Shown here: in pieces, positions 1 to 11,844 of the stretch | Layout: each line of letters begins with the position of its first letter | How positions within the stretch are numbered: position 1 is the stretch's first letter | Assembly: GCA_030549335.1 (NCBI GenBank) | Contig: CM060188.1 | Coordinates: 2,356,001-2,420,000 of the forward strand | Direction of reading: 5' to 3' | DNA length: 64,000 nucleotides | Origin: Pontederia crassipes | Lineage: Eukaryota > Streptophyta > Magnoliopsida > Commelinales > Pontederiaceae | Notes under the pieces: generated by a model | Database searches by the model: none | What the model was told of the DNA's origin: nothing | Seen by the model: the letters and a program-made list of their open reading frames with translations, nothing else | Program-made: the position numbers and the translations under genes

Positions 1-111
1 TTAGATATTAAACAACAACAACAACAAAGCCTTATCCCACTAGTTGGGTCGGCTACATGGATCATACGACGCCATTCCGCTCTATTAGTAACCAACGTTA
101 AATATTAAACA
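1..111 (-). mobile_element. 3' part of an Au-like SINE
   Basis: A (CAA)n run followed by the segment reading gtcggctacatgg matches, on the minus strand, the conserved 3' end of the Au SINE family of plants (ending in TTG repeats). Near-identical 14-base stretches at 1-14 and 98-111 (one mismatch) look like the target-site duplication, so only about 85 bp of a 5'-truncated copy inserted here. The family name comes from memory of the consensus; a fuller copy lies at 61171-61365. Confidence 0.65.
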
Positions 112-570
112 ATCTCATGTTTTTGGTAATGCTTTGTACAGTAATAACATACAAATCTAATCATACAACACAATCTGACGACCTCAAAATCTAAAACAGA
201 ATTCACATTTATGAACCTTGACATATAACTCATAACATTCATAAGCCTCTAGATAAAGAATCAAGGCATATCTCAATTTCCATGGTCAAGGAGAAGCTTC
301 TGAAACCCCGGTGGTGATGCCAAAGATAATATCTGATCAGAGTTGAGAAAGAATTCCAAGGTAATATGCATGCAATCGATCCATTCAAACTGTACACCTG
401 AATCAACACACTGCTGTCGGAAACAAGAAACTGAAAAATGTTCACTTCACTTGAAAATTTAGTCCTGTATCTATGAGGTTATTAACACAAACATGTTGAT
501 GTCCCGTATGTCTGTCTCATTTACCAGGAGGGCACATCTGAATCTTTCCATTTACAAGTTGACTGTGAAA

Positions 571-1938
571 CTAAATTGGTTGCTTGAAGTCTTCTAGGTA
601 CACCCTACACTGAATTACCGTCTTTCCGACTCTGAATCCGGGGACGACGGTGAAACCGACTTTCCGCGGCGGTCCATGTTGGAAGCTCCTGGGCATCTTT
701 TCACCCGGCTTCCGAGCAATATTCTCCATGAAAACCATAGAGAACTCAGTCCCTCGTGCCACCTGAAAGATCTCCACCACGGGGTCATAGGCCCATGCCA
801 GCTTGTGAAGCATCCACATTGAGCTGGCCATGCTCACAAACGGCTCATAAAGAGGACTTGACTGGCCAAAAGATCTCGACGACGACGCTGTGCCGTCGGG
901 CTGCCCAAGAAGTGCGGAATCCATGCCCGGTTTAATGAGTTCTTCATACTTTGACCTGCAGAACTTTGCAAAATCGCAAGTCGGATGGTCTCTCATTACA
1001 ATCAACGCATCAGAGTCAGAGTGCTCGATGAATTGCTGCAGAGAATCATTTCTGCGAATGGTCACGTCGATCTCATCCAGTTGGTCTCGGCCGCTCTCGC
1101 GGCGGCAGAATTCGTAAGTGTCGAACCCTCCGAGCATCCCCAGACAAACATAGGAGAGGATGGCGTACCGGCAGTGGCCAGGCTTCTCGTATTTGACGCC
1201 CGGGTGTATGCCATCGGCGGCACCGCGCAAATCCCAGCCGGACCTCTTCATCAAGTCGACCAGAACCCGGGCGAACCGGTGTGCGACGCGGCAGGTGTCC
1301 CTGAGCACGGCATCGAAGACCCCCACCGACAGCAGGGACTCGACCTTCTCCTCCGGCGGGGCGCAGGCGCGCTCGAGCATGTCAGAAAACCTCGAATTCG
1401 CGTCCTCGAGATCACGGAGGGTCCGGTCGAGTTCGGCCGCCTCCGCATCCTTGCGGTCAATGTCGGACTGGAGGCGGTTGGCGACGGCCTCAAGAGCGCG
1501 GAGGAGGGACTGGTTCTCAAGCACCTGGGCCTCCAGGTGGGAGGAGAGAGCGAGAGAGGGAGGGGGAGGCCGGGAGCAGTAGAGGCGCTTGAGATCGGAG
1601 AGGCGGCGGAGGTGGGAGACGGCGGCGCGGTCGGCGGACCGGAGGGCGTCCGGCTGGAAAGGGGAGTGGGCGGTCTGGAGGTGAAGGTAGGCGGAGCGGA
1701 AGGACTCGGCCGTGGCGAGGGCCGCCGCCGCGAGGGTCTCAGGGTCGGGCGGGGGCGGCGGTGGGTCGGGCTTGAGGACGACGACGCGCTGGCCGGTGAT
1801 GACCTCCGCGTCGGGGGCGAGATCGGCGACGACGGCGGGGTCGGCGAGGCAGGAGGAGCGGTCGTCGGCGTCTTCGTCCTCCTCGGCGAAGAATTCGATG
1901 GTCTTGGTCTTGAAGGCCAAGGCGAATTTTTGGAGCAT
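571..1938 (-). CDS. DUF641 / GIL1-IRKI-like protein, intronless
   Basis: A single uninterrupted frame of 455 residues. The N-terminus (MLQKFALAFKTKTIEFFAEE) and the block around residues 78-120 (SFRSAYLHLQTAHSP, then DLKRLYC) match the plant DUF641 domain. Residues about 133-190 form a leucine- and charge-rich coiled coil. A third block, FDAVLRDTCRVAHRF with YEKPGHCRYAILSYVC, and the C-terminal block (KVGFTVVPGFRVGKTVIQCRVYL, about 425-447, here quoted only as landmarks) are typical of GRAVITROPIC IN THE LIGHT 1 and IRK-interacting protein relatives. Those proteins are plant-specific; Arabidopsis GIL1 acts in phytochrome control of gravitropism. The role of this copy is unknown. A proline run at 59-64 sits before the domain. 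The coding strand is very GC-rich against AT-rich flanks, which produces long antisense shadow frames. No intron is needed. Confidence 0.9.
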   Translation of the reverse strand: MLQKFALAFKTKTIEFFAEEDEDADDRSSCLADPAVVADLAPDAEVITGQRVVVLKPDPPPPPPDPETLAAAALATAESFRSAYLHLQTAHSPFQPDALRSADRAAVSHLRRLSDLKRLYCSRPPPPSLALSSHLEAQVLENQSLLRALEAVANRLQSDIDRKDAEAAELDRTLRDLEDANSRFSDMLERACAPPEEKVESLLSVGVFDAVLRDTCRVAHRFARVLVDLMKRSGWDLRGAADGIHPGVKYEKPGHCRYAILSYVCLGMLGGFDTYEFCRRESGRDQLDEIDVTIRRNDSLQQFIEHSDSDALIVMRDHPTCDFAKFCRSKYEELIKPGMDSALLGQPDGTASSSRSFGQSSPLYEPFVSMASSMWMLHKLAWAYDPVVEIFQVARGTEFSMVFMENIARKPGEKMPRSFQHGPPRKVGFTVVPGFRVGKTVIQCRVYLEDFKQPI

Positions 1939-2250
1939 TTTGCTTGCTTGCGTGCTTGTTGCTGGTTAAGGTTCAGAAGAAGAGACGCATTTGCCTCGAC
2001 TAGTTTTGGAGCTGCGCACAAGGGAAGTGAAGAAGAAAAAGATGAAGAGGGGAGGGAGAGAGAGAGAGAGAACACAGCAGAAGGCGCAGAGAGAGAGAGA
2101 GAGCACAGCACAAGGCAGAGAGCCAAAGAGCCAGAGAGCGATGTTGTGGTGGTGGTGGCGAGGTGCAGAGAAGAAGAAAGGGATCTTGAGAAGCCTCAAA
2201 GGAGAAGTTTTGTCTGCTGAGTTGTCTCTCTCTCTCTCTCTCTCCATTTT
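1939..2250 (-). promoter_or_regulatory. 5' leader/promoter of the GIL1-like gene with GA/CT tracts
   Basis: Immediately upstream of the ATG the coding-strand sequence is a pyrimidine-rich leader with interrupted CT runs (about 2055-2105) and a (GA)10 run, read on the minus strand, at 2224-2244. Such CT/GA tracts are common in plant 5' leaders and core promoters. No clear TATA box could be placed. Confidence 0.4.
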
Positions 2251-3570
2251 TTTTTGTAGTTTTTTCCTCGTAAGATCTTTGTTTTTAAAATTTAAACACG
2301 GGGAATAAAAACGTCTAAATCCAGAAATAAAATGCCAGAATTAATATTTTGAATTTAAATAAGAGTAAGATAATGATATTGCCTTAATCACGTTTAGCAT
2401 AAAGTATGTTGGCTCAAGCGTCACTTTTGCTTTGTTAATTCATGTCATATAAAATAATAGTGGATGTGGTGTATCGAGTATAAGAAAATGATGCAAAGCA
2501 AGGATCGCTAAAATCGATACGAAATAGAAAAAAAAAGTATTCCACTTCAGAAAAGCGAGGAGAGAAATTATTTTTATTAATTATTAATTACTACTAAAAT
2601 GATGTGTTCTATATATACAGATGGGGAGACGATATTGCAAGGCACAAAACGTACAAATAATAATAGAAAATGCATTTATCGTGTTGAAACATACAAAGTC
2701 AAATATGTACATTTACAACATATATGTATGAGATGAACAATATATATAAATACACTGCATATGCATTCTATTTGCTCTTTTTAAAAAGATAACGAAGCAT
2801 AATATGGAATAATAATGACAATTAAACGTTTGGTGGAAAGTTGTTAGAAATTGCTTTCAAAAGAGAAACTTTTGAACAGAAAAAAAAACATAAGGGAATG
2901 TAGGATTTGTTTACCTTTGTCATCTTGCATTTGATAATGTCGGCGACCATATGATTTTTCATTTGTCTTATTTTCTTTTGGATAGTACCCATATTTTCCC
3001 TGGTGATGTAATTTCCATTTTTTTATTTTTCCCCTATTAATAGCACCGCCTCGTATATTTGTTTTTTTTATCTTGCAAATATTTCAGTAATAAAATATGA
3101 GAGGTGAGTGTCGGTCCAAATAATTAGGCAAATATTTTTTATCTTTCAATTTTTTATATTTTGATATTTTAATCTGATTAAATTTTAATCTGGTATTTTT
3201 TTAGCTCTTTTACAAATAATTATATATATATATATATTATCGACAAGACATCCTAACATCTATAAAAAGAGGCACATCAATCAGTGCCACTTTAGTTCGT
3301 GTTGCATCAATTTCATTTACACGTTAAAATCGTAAACCCTTACCAACAAATGTTTGGAATGGAGTTGTACCGACATCTTCTTTTTAAGTGGAGGTTCAAA
3401 TTTAAATTTTTATGAATATAAAATTTTTTGTTGAGAGTCTTATTTTATCAGACATATAATTCGGATGAGTCGACTTTTTAATTTGTAGCTATTGCGCTCA
3501 ATAGCGTCGCATAAAAAAAAATCGTAAGCGTTTAATCCTTAATTTGATAGATAGTGAACCATTAGATGTT

Positions 3571-3607
<37 letters not shown>

Positions 3608-3990
3608 GTACATAAAAAAAAATAATATAGAGATGACACCACATCTAGTTGAGTATAGCTGGCTATTGGCAATTGACAAGCTCTATAACTAATTACTCGC
3701 ATGCATGCTGCCTTTGCTTTTAGTTTACCTTCCCGTGAAGGCAAGTCAAATTAAGGAGAAGCGGCGCCATGATGGCTACGTCATTAATTAATTTACCAAA
3801 GCATCATTAATAATATTATTTTCCTGTTGCAGTAATTTTATGGAAAAAAGGTTTTCTTCTTCTTAAAACCATCGTAACACTCGTTCTTTAAGTACTTAAA
3901 AAAATGTTGATAAAGTTACAATCCATATTGTAGCGAGTGGTTGGAAGGAATTTTAAGAAAATATTTAAGAAGATATAATAATTCTCTTAA
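2251..3990. other. AT-rich intergenic sequence
   Basis: I see no gene. There is an (AT)n run at about 3576-3604 and several short poly-A/T tracts. Frames here are short and have no recognisable domain. Confidence 0.6.
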
Positions 3991-4885
3991 GGTAGTGTTT
4001 GAATAAAGGAACTAAAGTTCCAATTAGTTATAAGAACTTAGTGAATTTGACATTTAAATTCTCGAAAGTGTTTGGATGAAAGCTGTGACCAAGGAGAACT
4101 GGAACTACGTCTTCAGCGACTGTCGTCTTCAACAACGGGCTCCGTTGCGGCACTTCTACTATCGTTCTCCAATCGACGCTCCTCCACAGTCACATATTCC
4201 TCTTTGGCGACTGCTGCCTCTTATGAAAGCCTCCTTTGCGATGCGATCTGAGAAGGCAAAGAGGTGTTCGACCTCGAGAGCTTTCCATGAAGGCGAAAGG
4301 TGAGGGCTTTTGGCAGCAGGTGAAGAAGAAATGCTTATGAGGGGAAAATCATTCACGAGGTAGAGGATGTCGGTGACATTGTAGAGAATGATCAGCGGCA
4401 CGTCGGAAGAGGAGATGTTCGGCGGGGGGACTCACTCGGTGTGCTCTTGCGGGAGGTAAAGGACGTAGGATTCGACGTGCGCGGTGGCTCCCTAGCATGC
4501 CATCCACATCTTTTGATCCATTGTCCTCCAACTCACACGCTGCTACGGCCTTCGAGGGGCTCAATGATGGCATCGGTGTGCAAGGTGGTTGCTCCATTGA
4601 GGGTGGCGCCGGTGGGCAAGATGGAGCAGTAGTGTCTTCATCCCAAGGTGTTGCGGCCAAGAGCATTCACAATAACTTCGACCCACAAGGGCTTAGAGGG
4701 AGGCAGGGGATGACGCGAGTAAAGAGGAAAAACGGAGAGAGAAAATAGCAAGTGGGGATGTTGGCACATTGAAAAGTTCTCTGAAGGACTGAGAACTTTT
4801 TTCGAAGAACTTTTGCAAGAATATCATTGTTTGACAAAATTTGAACAAGTTCTTGCTCAAGTTTTACATTCAAACACATTCTTAA
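3987..4885. mobile_element. PIF/Harbinger-like non-autonomous element with GC-rich core
   Basis: The ends are imperfect inverted repeats, GGTAGTGTTTGAAT at 3991 and GAATGTGTTTGAAT read inward from 4881, with TTAA on both sides (3987-3990 and 4882-4885). This fits the TWA target preference of PIF/Harbinger elements. The core, about 4080-4750, is much richer in GC than either flank, contains no transposase motif, and may be captured host sequence. The class is inferred from the ends alone. Confidence 0.45.
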
Positions 4886-5767
4886 AAAAATAAATCATAA
4901 ACATCCATCGATTTTAGGAGAATACATGTTTTTTAAAAAAAAAAAATTATGTTCGCCACCGTTGTTCTGCGTTTGAGGTGATTAAATAAATTTATCTTTT
5001 TTCATCATTTGTTAATGCATTCTCATAATAAAAGAAAATGTACTGTTGAGCGATATGTTTGGACAGAGAAAATTATATTATATGAAAAATAAAAAGTTAT
5101 ATTTAAAACATTGATGAGATCTACAGACTACAAGGTGTCGAAAGGGAACTTAATTCTAGTTTTTCATTTTCTAATTACAAAAAAAAATCCAAAAGTCTAA
5201 TAAAAAAAATTAATCGAACAATTCTACAACATCTCTTCCCTCGCTCCTCAATTTTAAAGGTGATCATTTTATGATAGTTTTACATCACTAATGGGCTTTC
5301 AGTCTATTTAGTTAGTAAATCCAACTCCAAAGCATTAAAATAGCCTTTTGAGATCCATACGGTCGAAATAGATGAGCCCATACAGTCCATTTAGTTTAAC
5401 ATTACTACTCTCTTTTAGATTTTATTTTTTTTATTACAATTATACACAAAGTTTCACAACTTAAAAAAAAGGATATCGTGACACCAATATTAAAGAAAAA
5501 AAAAGGACGCTTCCATAAATTTCACTGAAAATATAACTCAAAACTTCTTCCATTTACAAGAAAAATAACTATATAAAGATGATATACACTGCTGCAGAAC
5601 ATAAAATAGCTCAAAAAAGGAAAAAAAAAGGCGGAAAATGCGAAAAAATATTAAAATGTTGCCCTTTGGCATACTGCAACCAATACAACAAAAACAAACA
5701 GGCATTTATCGCAAATTAATAATTAATGGCTAATAAAGAAGTATATATAGACGCTATCTTAACCCAT
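4886..5767. other. AT-rich spacer and invertase 3' flank
   Basis: AT-rich with many A runs and no gene seen. The part next to 5768 should contain the 3' UTR of the invertase gene; no polyadenylation signal could be assigned with confidence. Confidence 0.5.
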
Positions 5768-8700
5768 TCACGCCGAGCACATCAACAGATACAAGTAGAC
5801 GAAAACGGACAGGGAGGCAAAATTGAACGCCGCCGTCGCCGAGAAGCTGCGGTGACCGGAACCCTGGTCGAAGTATGGACGGATGTTCGCGGAGTCCATC
5901 TGCCAAGCCTTGACAGATCTCGCGGTGACGCCGGCGCCCGTCGCGTTGTTGAACAGGAACAGCCGCGCGCCGCCGTAGATGGCCGCCGTCGGGTACAGCC
6001 GCGACGTGATGCACGTCCTCCCTCCTTGAGCGAAGCTCTCAATAATGGAGTGATCCACCTGCATATAGATACAAACGATCATGACTCATTTTATATCCAT
6101 GCATGAAACATGCAGACACTTCGCTACTTATACTGTGCTGCATGCATGCATGCATGCATTGCCAGAGGTAAACACAACCATTAGTGATTTCCATCTGATC
6201 ATGCATATATGCGTATAAGAACGCAGACTCAAGTTGCATACCAGAATCCTCACGGACAAGCTCTCGCCGTCGAGCACCGGAACGATGCTTCCGTACACCC
6301 TCTTGACGATGTCATTTGCCAAGGAGGACCTGACCACATAGAACGCAAGCAACTATTTAATTGGCATCGATCTATGATCAGTAGAAAGATATGCATGCAC
6401 GTCGCGGAAAGAAATATAGCATTTATGCGAGAGGCGCCATGCGTGCATGCCTGAGCTCGTCCTGGCAGAAGAAGGTACAGAGGGTGCCGTCCGTTCCCCT
6501 CGCCACGTAGAAGTAGACCGCCGTCTGCTCGTTCAACTCATCGTCCGCCAAGATGAGGAAGCCGAACGGCCCCAGCGCACCCCTCCCGGCGGCGCCGCCG
6601 CTCGTGCTGCAGTTGTATCCGACGTCAGCTTCGGTCGTCCCCTCCAAGGCAGACTTGTCTATCGAAAATTCCGCCACGATATCCAACTGCACAGCGAAGT
6701 GCCGCCATTAACGCCGGTGTGAAGTTTCAGTCATGAACACGATACATGTATAGGCAATTGGATCTGTTGATTCTTCAGCATGTACCTCTGTGGCATGGCC
6801 GACGTCCAAAGGGACGACCGAGCCAGGGGCGACTGGAATGTTGGTGAATTCATGGGCGCTGGTCCGGAGGCTCTCCACCTCTTCCACGGGCCACTGCAGC
6901 AGATTACTTCCCGTCTTCTGGTCAAAGAGCACGGTCCTTGGAATTGCCTGCAATCACATTAACAACACAATTAAACACACTGCTTAAAAAATTATTAATA
7001 TCAATTAATGGAGGAGTTATATTTGTGTCCAAATCGCTATTATTATTTCTGTTAAACAGAACTGAAAAAGGCTCAGCGGGACTTACATGTGATGGGGGAG
7101 ACCAATTACTAACAATATAAAAAAACTCATAATTTAAGATAATATTTGGATAAGCTTATAGGTTAATTAAAATGACTTATAAAGAAAATTTGAAATTATC
7201 TTTATGTTTAGTAATTTTTTAAAAAATTGATAAGCATTCCATTTTGTTTACAGTAAAAATAAGTTGAAGGGCTTAAATTTATTTTGCGAGAGAAAAAATT
7301 AATCAATCTTATTTTTAAAATATACATAAATTTTCTTCACATATTTTTTTATTATAATATTAAGAAAATTTTAATTATTTAACTAAAATAATAACTTATA
7401 AGTTTCTTTATTACATACTAATTTTTAAAATATACTTCAATTATTAAACTACTTGTTAATATTTAAAACTTATCAATTATTTCGTATCAACTAAACCAAA
7501 TGGACCCTAATTGTCACAACACAACTAAGATGAAAAAAATTGAAGGAAAAAAGTTCCTTGAGATTAATTAAATAGAAGTGCAAGTAAAAAAAATAAATCC
7601 ATGGATTAGCTAGTTATAGGATGATGAACTAATGTAATATCTATTAAACTACTTATTAATGTTTTAACTTATCAATTATTTCGTAGCAACTAAATCAAAC
7701 TATCTTTTTTTTTTCTAGAGGTACTAAGAAAATTAAAGTTTGCATGTGACAAAGAACCCCCGGCAAAATCATTATATTTTTCCTACTAATTAACATTAAT
7801 TATTAGTCACATGCATGCATTCAATAGATCTACAAGCGTTGTCTTCCCCCATCAATTGAAGCATTGAACAGTACACTGACTACTAGTCTCTGGATCGATT
7901 GGTACAAAATGATGGCCATGTAATATAATCACCTTAATTTAGATCCACGTAGCTATCGCAATGCCTCAAATACTCAATAAAAAGAACTATTGATAGATTT
8001 TTCATTGCCCCTTTTGTACATACATTGCAAAATTCAAATCTGTGGATACAAACACATCTATATAGCTATCTATTTGTCTATGGTTTCCTCCTCTTGAGGG
8101 AGACAATTATATCATTTAGTTTTGCAATATATAGGGATTTGAGATAATGGGAACAAATGCGTCTCTGTCCAATTTCTGGACTCCAGAAGCAGAGTTGTGG
8201 TTGCACACAAACTACAACTCATTTAATTATCCAATAGAACAAACGCAATCGCATCATGTTTGAAATAATTTGGGCATTGTACATCTACGACATGTCTTAA
8301 TTGGAGCATTTCACACATGCACTCCCTTAATCTATGAATTTAATTACAAGGTCCAGTTTTCATTTCAGACCATACACGTATATGTTATATGTACCACATC
8401 TAAATTGTCCAATTATTATTATTTTTACTGAGTAAAAGACAATGAAAGAGGTGGAAATGGCTAGCAATTATATGGAAAAAAAATACATGTTGCTACTTGT
8501 CCAAGAAAGCACAGCCTGTCATTGGCTAAATAACTCAAGCTAGGGTGCCCCCACACTGACCCACCCACTGCCATAAGGTTATATATATTATTACTTCAAG
8601 CTTGAATCTTGGATAATGGATATAATTAGGTCCATTTGGGCACATCCATCCAAATCCATGCAGTATAAATAATTGGACTGCTATGAATGCATATGAGCTC

Positions 8701-9042
8701 TCTTTAATAAATACTCATGGACAAATAAATGTAATTTACATAGTGCATCAATTATTTAAATCGTCAGATGAGAAAATTTGCATGAACTATTATGTCACTG
8801 TTAACATATAATCTGGATACACACTTTGGTATTAAAATTACCCTTTTTAAGTGTCTCGCTTGGTATAAGCATCTGATACAACTTTGTATATTGAAGTTAT
8901 TTTCCTTTATATTAACAGCACTCATATTCAACTTTTTAAGCGGTTAAGTCAGACTTCTAATGGATCTTCAATGTGTAAGAGAAGGTTTCAGAATTTAATT
9001 GCATAAATATCTTTATTCTTGTATATTCTGAGTTTGAATTAG

Positions 9043-9082
<40 letters not shown>

Positions 9083-11336
9083 ATTAATGTACTTACAAAG
9101 CACATTTCGATTTGTAGGGATGCTGAGCGCATCTCAACCATTGATCAACGGTTGAGACAATTGATATTTTTAAATCATGAGGTTTAATCACTTTTGATCA
9201 GATTCATTGAGATGAGCATCTCTACAAAGTTAAAGGTGCTTTGTAGGTACATTAATCTCACATATATATATATAGACTCTTGAATATTGAAGAATTTAGT
9301 TTGGGTCCTTTTCCTAATAATAACATTTTGGGAGTTTGATGTTGATAGTATATATATAGTAAAGTTAAAGCAAATTAGCTCATCTGCTATTCAGTTTTTA
9401 AGCTAGAATGATATGATAAATTGTGGTAAACCAAATAGTTTAGATGGAGTGATAAGTACTAAAGATCCTGAGTTTGTAAGAGATTATTCATAGTCCAAAA
9501 TGACACTAAATTAATCTAAATGACAGTAATTTACGGCGACCAAGTAATCTGGCCATCACCAATTCACCATTATAAAATTAGTTTGGTTAGAAGGGCCAAC
9601 CAAACTTGGTTGATGGGACAGAGTCAATTAATCGACTAATATTAACACGTGAACTTTGCCATAACAAATTAAGAGACGTGTATGAACTATGAACAGCCAA
9701 CATGGAATCCAAAGACTTGAAAATTAAGTGAAGAAAGGCTTCAAAATTGTTTAAAGATGCTTCATGCTGTGTTTAAGTAAGTAATTAATCGTTTAATTAA
9801 GTAATTAATTAATTACCTGAAGCGAAGCCCAACCTTTCTGGAGATCCGTCCGCTCGCTGTCGGTCTCGCCGATCCAACCCCACAGCAGACGGCGCCCCCG
9901 CGCCGTGTCGTAGAACGTCTTGGACGCGTAGAACTTGCCGTAGTCGTACCGCAGCCCCACGCCGACGTCCTTCTCCGGGTCGTCCGGCGTCCAGGTGTTG
10001 TCCTCCACGCTGTACGTCCCGATGGCGTACCAGTCGTGGCGGTCGTCGTCGCTGCTCTCCTTCAGCACGTGCTTCACCCCGCGCCCGGGCTCGGCGGACG
10101 TGTCGAGGCCCGTCGCCGAGTCCGTCGACACCGGGTAGAAGTCGACGCACTCCCACATCCCCGTCCCGGCCACCGAGTGGAGCACGCCGGGGAGCAGCTC
10201 GTAGGTGAGGAAGTCCCTGGTGCGGTACACCAGCGCGATCCCGGTGTGGCCGTCGGAGTCATTCTTGGATCCGATGGCGAACCGCCAGGCCGAGTCGGAC
10301 TCCACATACCACGCCGTGGTCGGGTCGCGGAAGTCCTTCTTCCCGATTCCGGCCGGCGGGACGAGGACCGGGTTGGCGTCGTGCTTTACCCAGTTAAGCA
10401 GGAGCGGATCGTCCGGATCGGCCGGGAACGCCAGGTTCTGGACCTGGACGGACTCGGCGGTCGCGCCCGTGTAGAGCATGGCGATCCGGCCGTCGGGGAG
10501 GAAGGTGGCCGAGCCGGTCCAGACGCCGTTGATGTCGTACCAGCGGTCGGGAACCATGGCCAAGGGGAGGTAGAGCCAGTGGACGAGGTCGCGCGACACG
10601 GCGTGCCCCCATGTGATGTTGCCCCACACGGCCGAATCCGGGTTGTACTGGTAGAACAAATGGTACCATCCCTTGTAGTATAAAGGCCCTGCAGCAACAA
10701 ATCAACCATCAAGTCGCCGACGCGACACGAATTAGTAACTTTGTGATCTCCAGAGGATCCTTGTGATCTGAGCAAACAAAATATAGCGACAGGCTTCAGC
10801 GTTCTCACCATCTGGATCTGATCACGTGTCGAAACCGAACCGTGCGCATCAAACAGGAAAAGAGAAAAAAAAAACGACACGACACGACTTAGTTAGATAT
10901 GCAGTTCGTGGTGGATGGTAGATAGATTCAGATTTGTTGTGGAGGAAGAAAGACTCGAACCATTCATCCAATTCTTTTCGGTTTGGAAGTGGAAGGACGT
11001 GCGCTGCCAGAGGAGCATCTTGTTGTCCCAGGGGAACGGCGGGGACGTCGTCGACCGGAGCAATGGCGACGCGGATTTCTCGGACACGCCGGCCGCCGGG
11101 CCTCTCGAGGCGGCGCTCCATGAATTACTCGATGCCTCGTTGTTCTGACCGGGGGCGTAGGACGCAATTATGGCGGCGAGGGACAGGAGGAAGACAAAGG
11201 AGCCGGCGGCGAGAGCAAGCAGCGACGCCGACCTCCTCTTCGGAGCGGGATCAGGAGATGCGGGACTGTCTGGATGGAGAAGAGGGGCGTAGGAGGTCGG
11301 AATGGTGGGGGACTCGAGATCCGAGGCATCATCCAT
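5768..11336 (-). CDS. vacuolar acid invertase (beta-fructofuranosidase, GH32), 7 exons
   Basis: Hydrolyses sucrose to glucose and fructose in the vacuole. Exons (minus): 10961-11336, 10809-10817, 9817-10688, 6786-6947, 6451-6686, 6242-6329, 5768-6058. They join in phase to 677 residues plus stop, normal for plant vacuolar invertases. Residues 1-37 are cytosolic with a di-leucine (YAPLLHPD) of the vacuolar-sorting kind, and 38-60 form a signal-anchor membrane helix. The nucleophile motif is spelled NDPDG (126 = Asp nucleophile) and comes from the 9-nt mini-exon; the usual motif is [13 protein letters not shown] carries RDP at 249-251, and WECVD at 307-311 has the acid/base Glu308; Val after Cys marks the vacuolar rather than the cell-wall type. 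Exon 5 ends in a GC donor. Intron 3 is about 2.9 kb and holds a MITE and a direct repeat. The ATG at 11336 gives the full targeting region. It looks intact. Confidence 0.95.
6330..6450 (-). other. GC-AG intron in the invertase gene
   Basis: Exon 5 ends ...GAGCTCAG and the next bases are GCATGC, with no GT in a usable position. The acceptor is ...GTGGTCAG followed by GTCCTCC. Joining here restores the conserved reading [15 protein letters not shown] of the GH32 C-terminal domain. GC donors are a known minority of plant introns. Confidence 0.8.
7443..7699. repeat. 56-bp direct repeat about 200 bp apart, invertase intron 3
   Basis: Segments 7443-7498 and 7644-7699 are near copies (both contain cttatcaattatttcgta followed by a run ending in caactaaa). 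They lie in AT-rich intron sequence and probably belong to a decayed repeat; no transposon ends were identified. Confidence 0.6.
9044..9260. mobile_element. fold-back MITE inside an (AT)n run, invertase intron 3
   Basis: Arms of about 70 bp face each other: the left arm begins GATTAATGTACTTACAAAGC at 9082, and the right arm read inward from about 9258 begins GATTAATGTACCTACAAAGC. The arms stay alignable through GATGCT and CATCTCAA blocks. The left side is an (AT)n microsatellite (9044-9080) and the right flank is also TA-rich, so a TA duplication is possible but cannot be proved. Family not recognised. Confidence 0.65.
10809..10817 (-). other. 9-nt invertase mini-exon encoding D-P-D
   Basis: Read on the minus strand, ATCAG precedes ATCCAGATG and GTGAGA follows. 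Joining the G that ends exon 1 (10961) and the GG that opens exon 3 (10688) gives Asn-Asp-Pro-Asp-Gly, in phase on both sides. Plant invertases are known for this mini-exon, one of the smallest functional exons. The usual product is D-P-N, so the last residue differs here. Confidence 0.9.
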
Positions 11337-11384
11337 GGAGGGGGGAGACGGAGGAGGGCGTGAGGGTTTGGCCAGTTGCCAGAA

Positions 11385-11396
11385 CTCTATATACAA
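11385..11396 (-). promoter_or_regulatory. TATA-like box upstream of the invertase ATG
   Basis: The minus strand reads TGTATATAGAG about 50-55 bases before the ATG. A start site about 30 bases downstream would give a very short 5' leader of roughly 25 nt. It is the only TATA match close to the gene, but other (AT)n runs lie further upstream, so this is tentative. Confidence 0.35.
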
Positions 11397-11555
11397 TGTG
11401 TATGATATATGTCAAGGAGGGGTATTGATATTACAAATATTACTATACAGATCAGAGGTTACAATAATAACTGTAAAATATATATATTATACGGCCATTC
11501 GATCCCAAGAACAATAAGAAGTGGCCGCAACTGGCAAGGGATAATTAACCAAGAA

Positions 11556-11587
<32 letters not shown>

Positions 11588-11749
11588 ATATATATATTAT
11601 ATATAGAATGTGTATGTGTGGTTGTGGATATAAATGGATAATGATTTGTTTAGTTTGAGTTGTGTGTACGCAGTGCAGGCGTGCATGGATCGGTGATGGA
11701 CAAGAGAAGGGTTTCTTTGTGGTAAAAAGAAGGAAGGGGGCCTGCAGTG

Positions 11750-11844
<95 letters not shown>

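Noticed and set aside
985-2220. Long plus-strand frame (411 residues) opposite the GIL1-like gene
   Set aside because: It is the antisense shadow of a GC-rich real gene; low-complexity Gly/Arg/Val composition and no domain.
10036-10683. Plus-strand frame of 215 residues opposite invertase exon 3
   Set aside because: Shadow of a GC-rich exon whose minus-strand reading is a clear GH32 domain.
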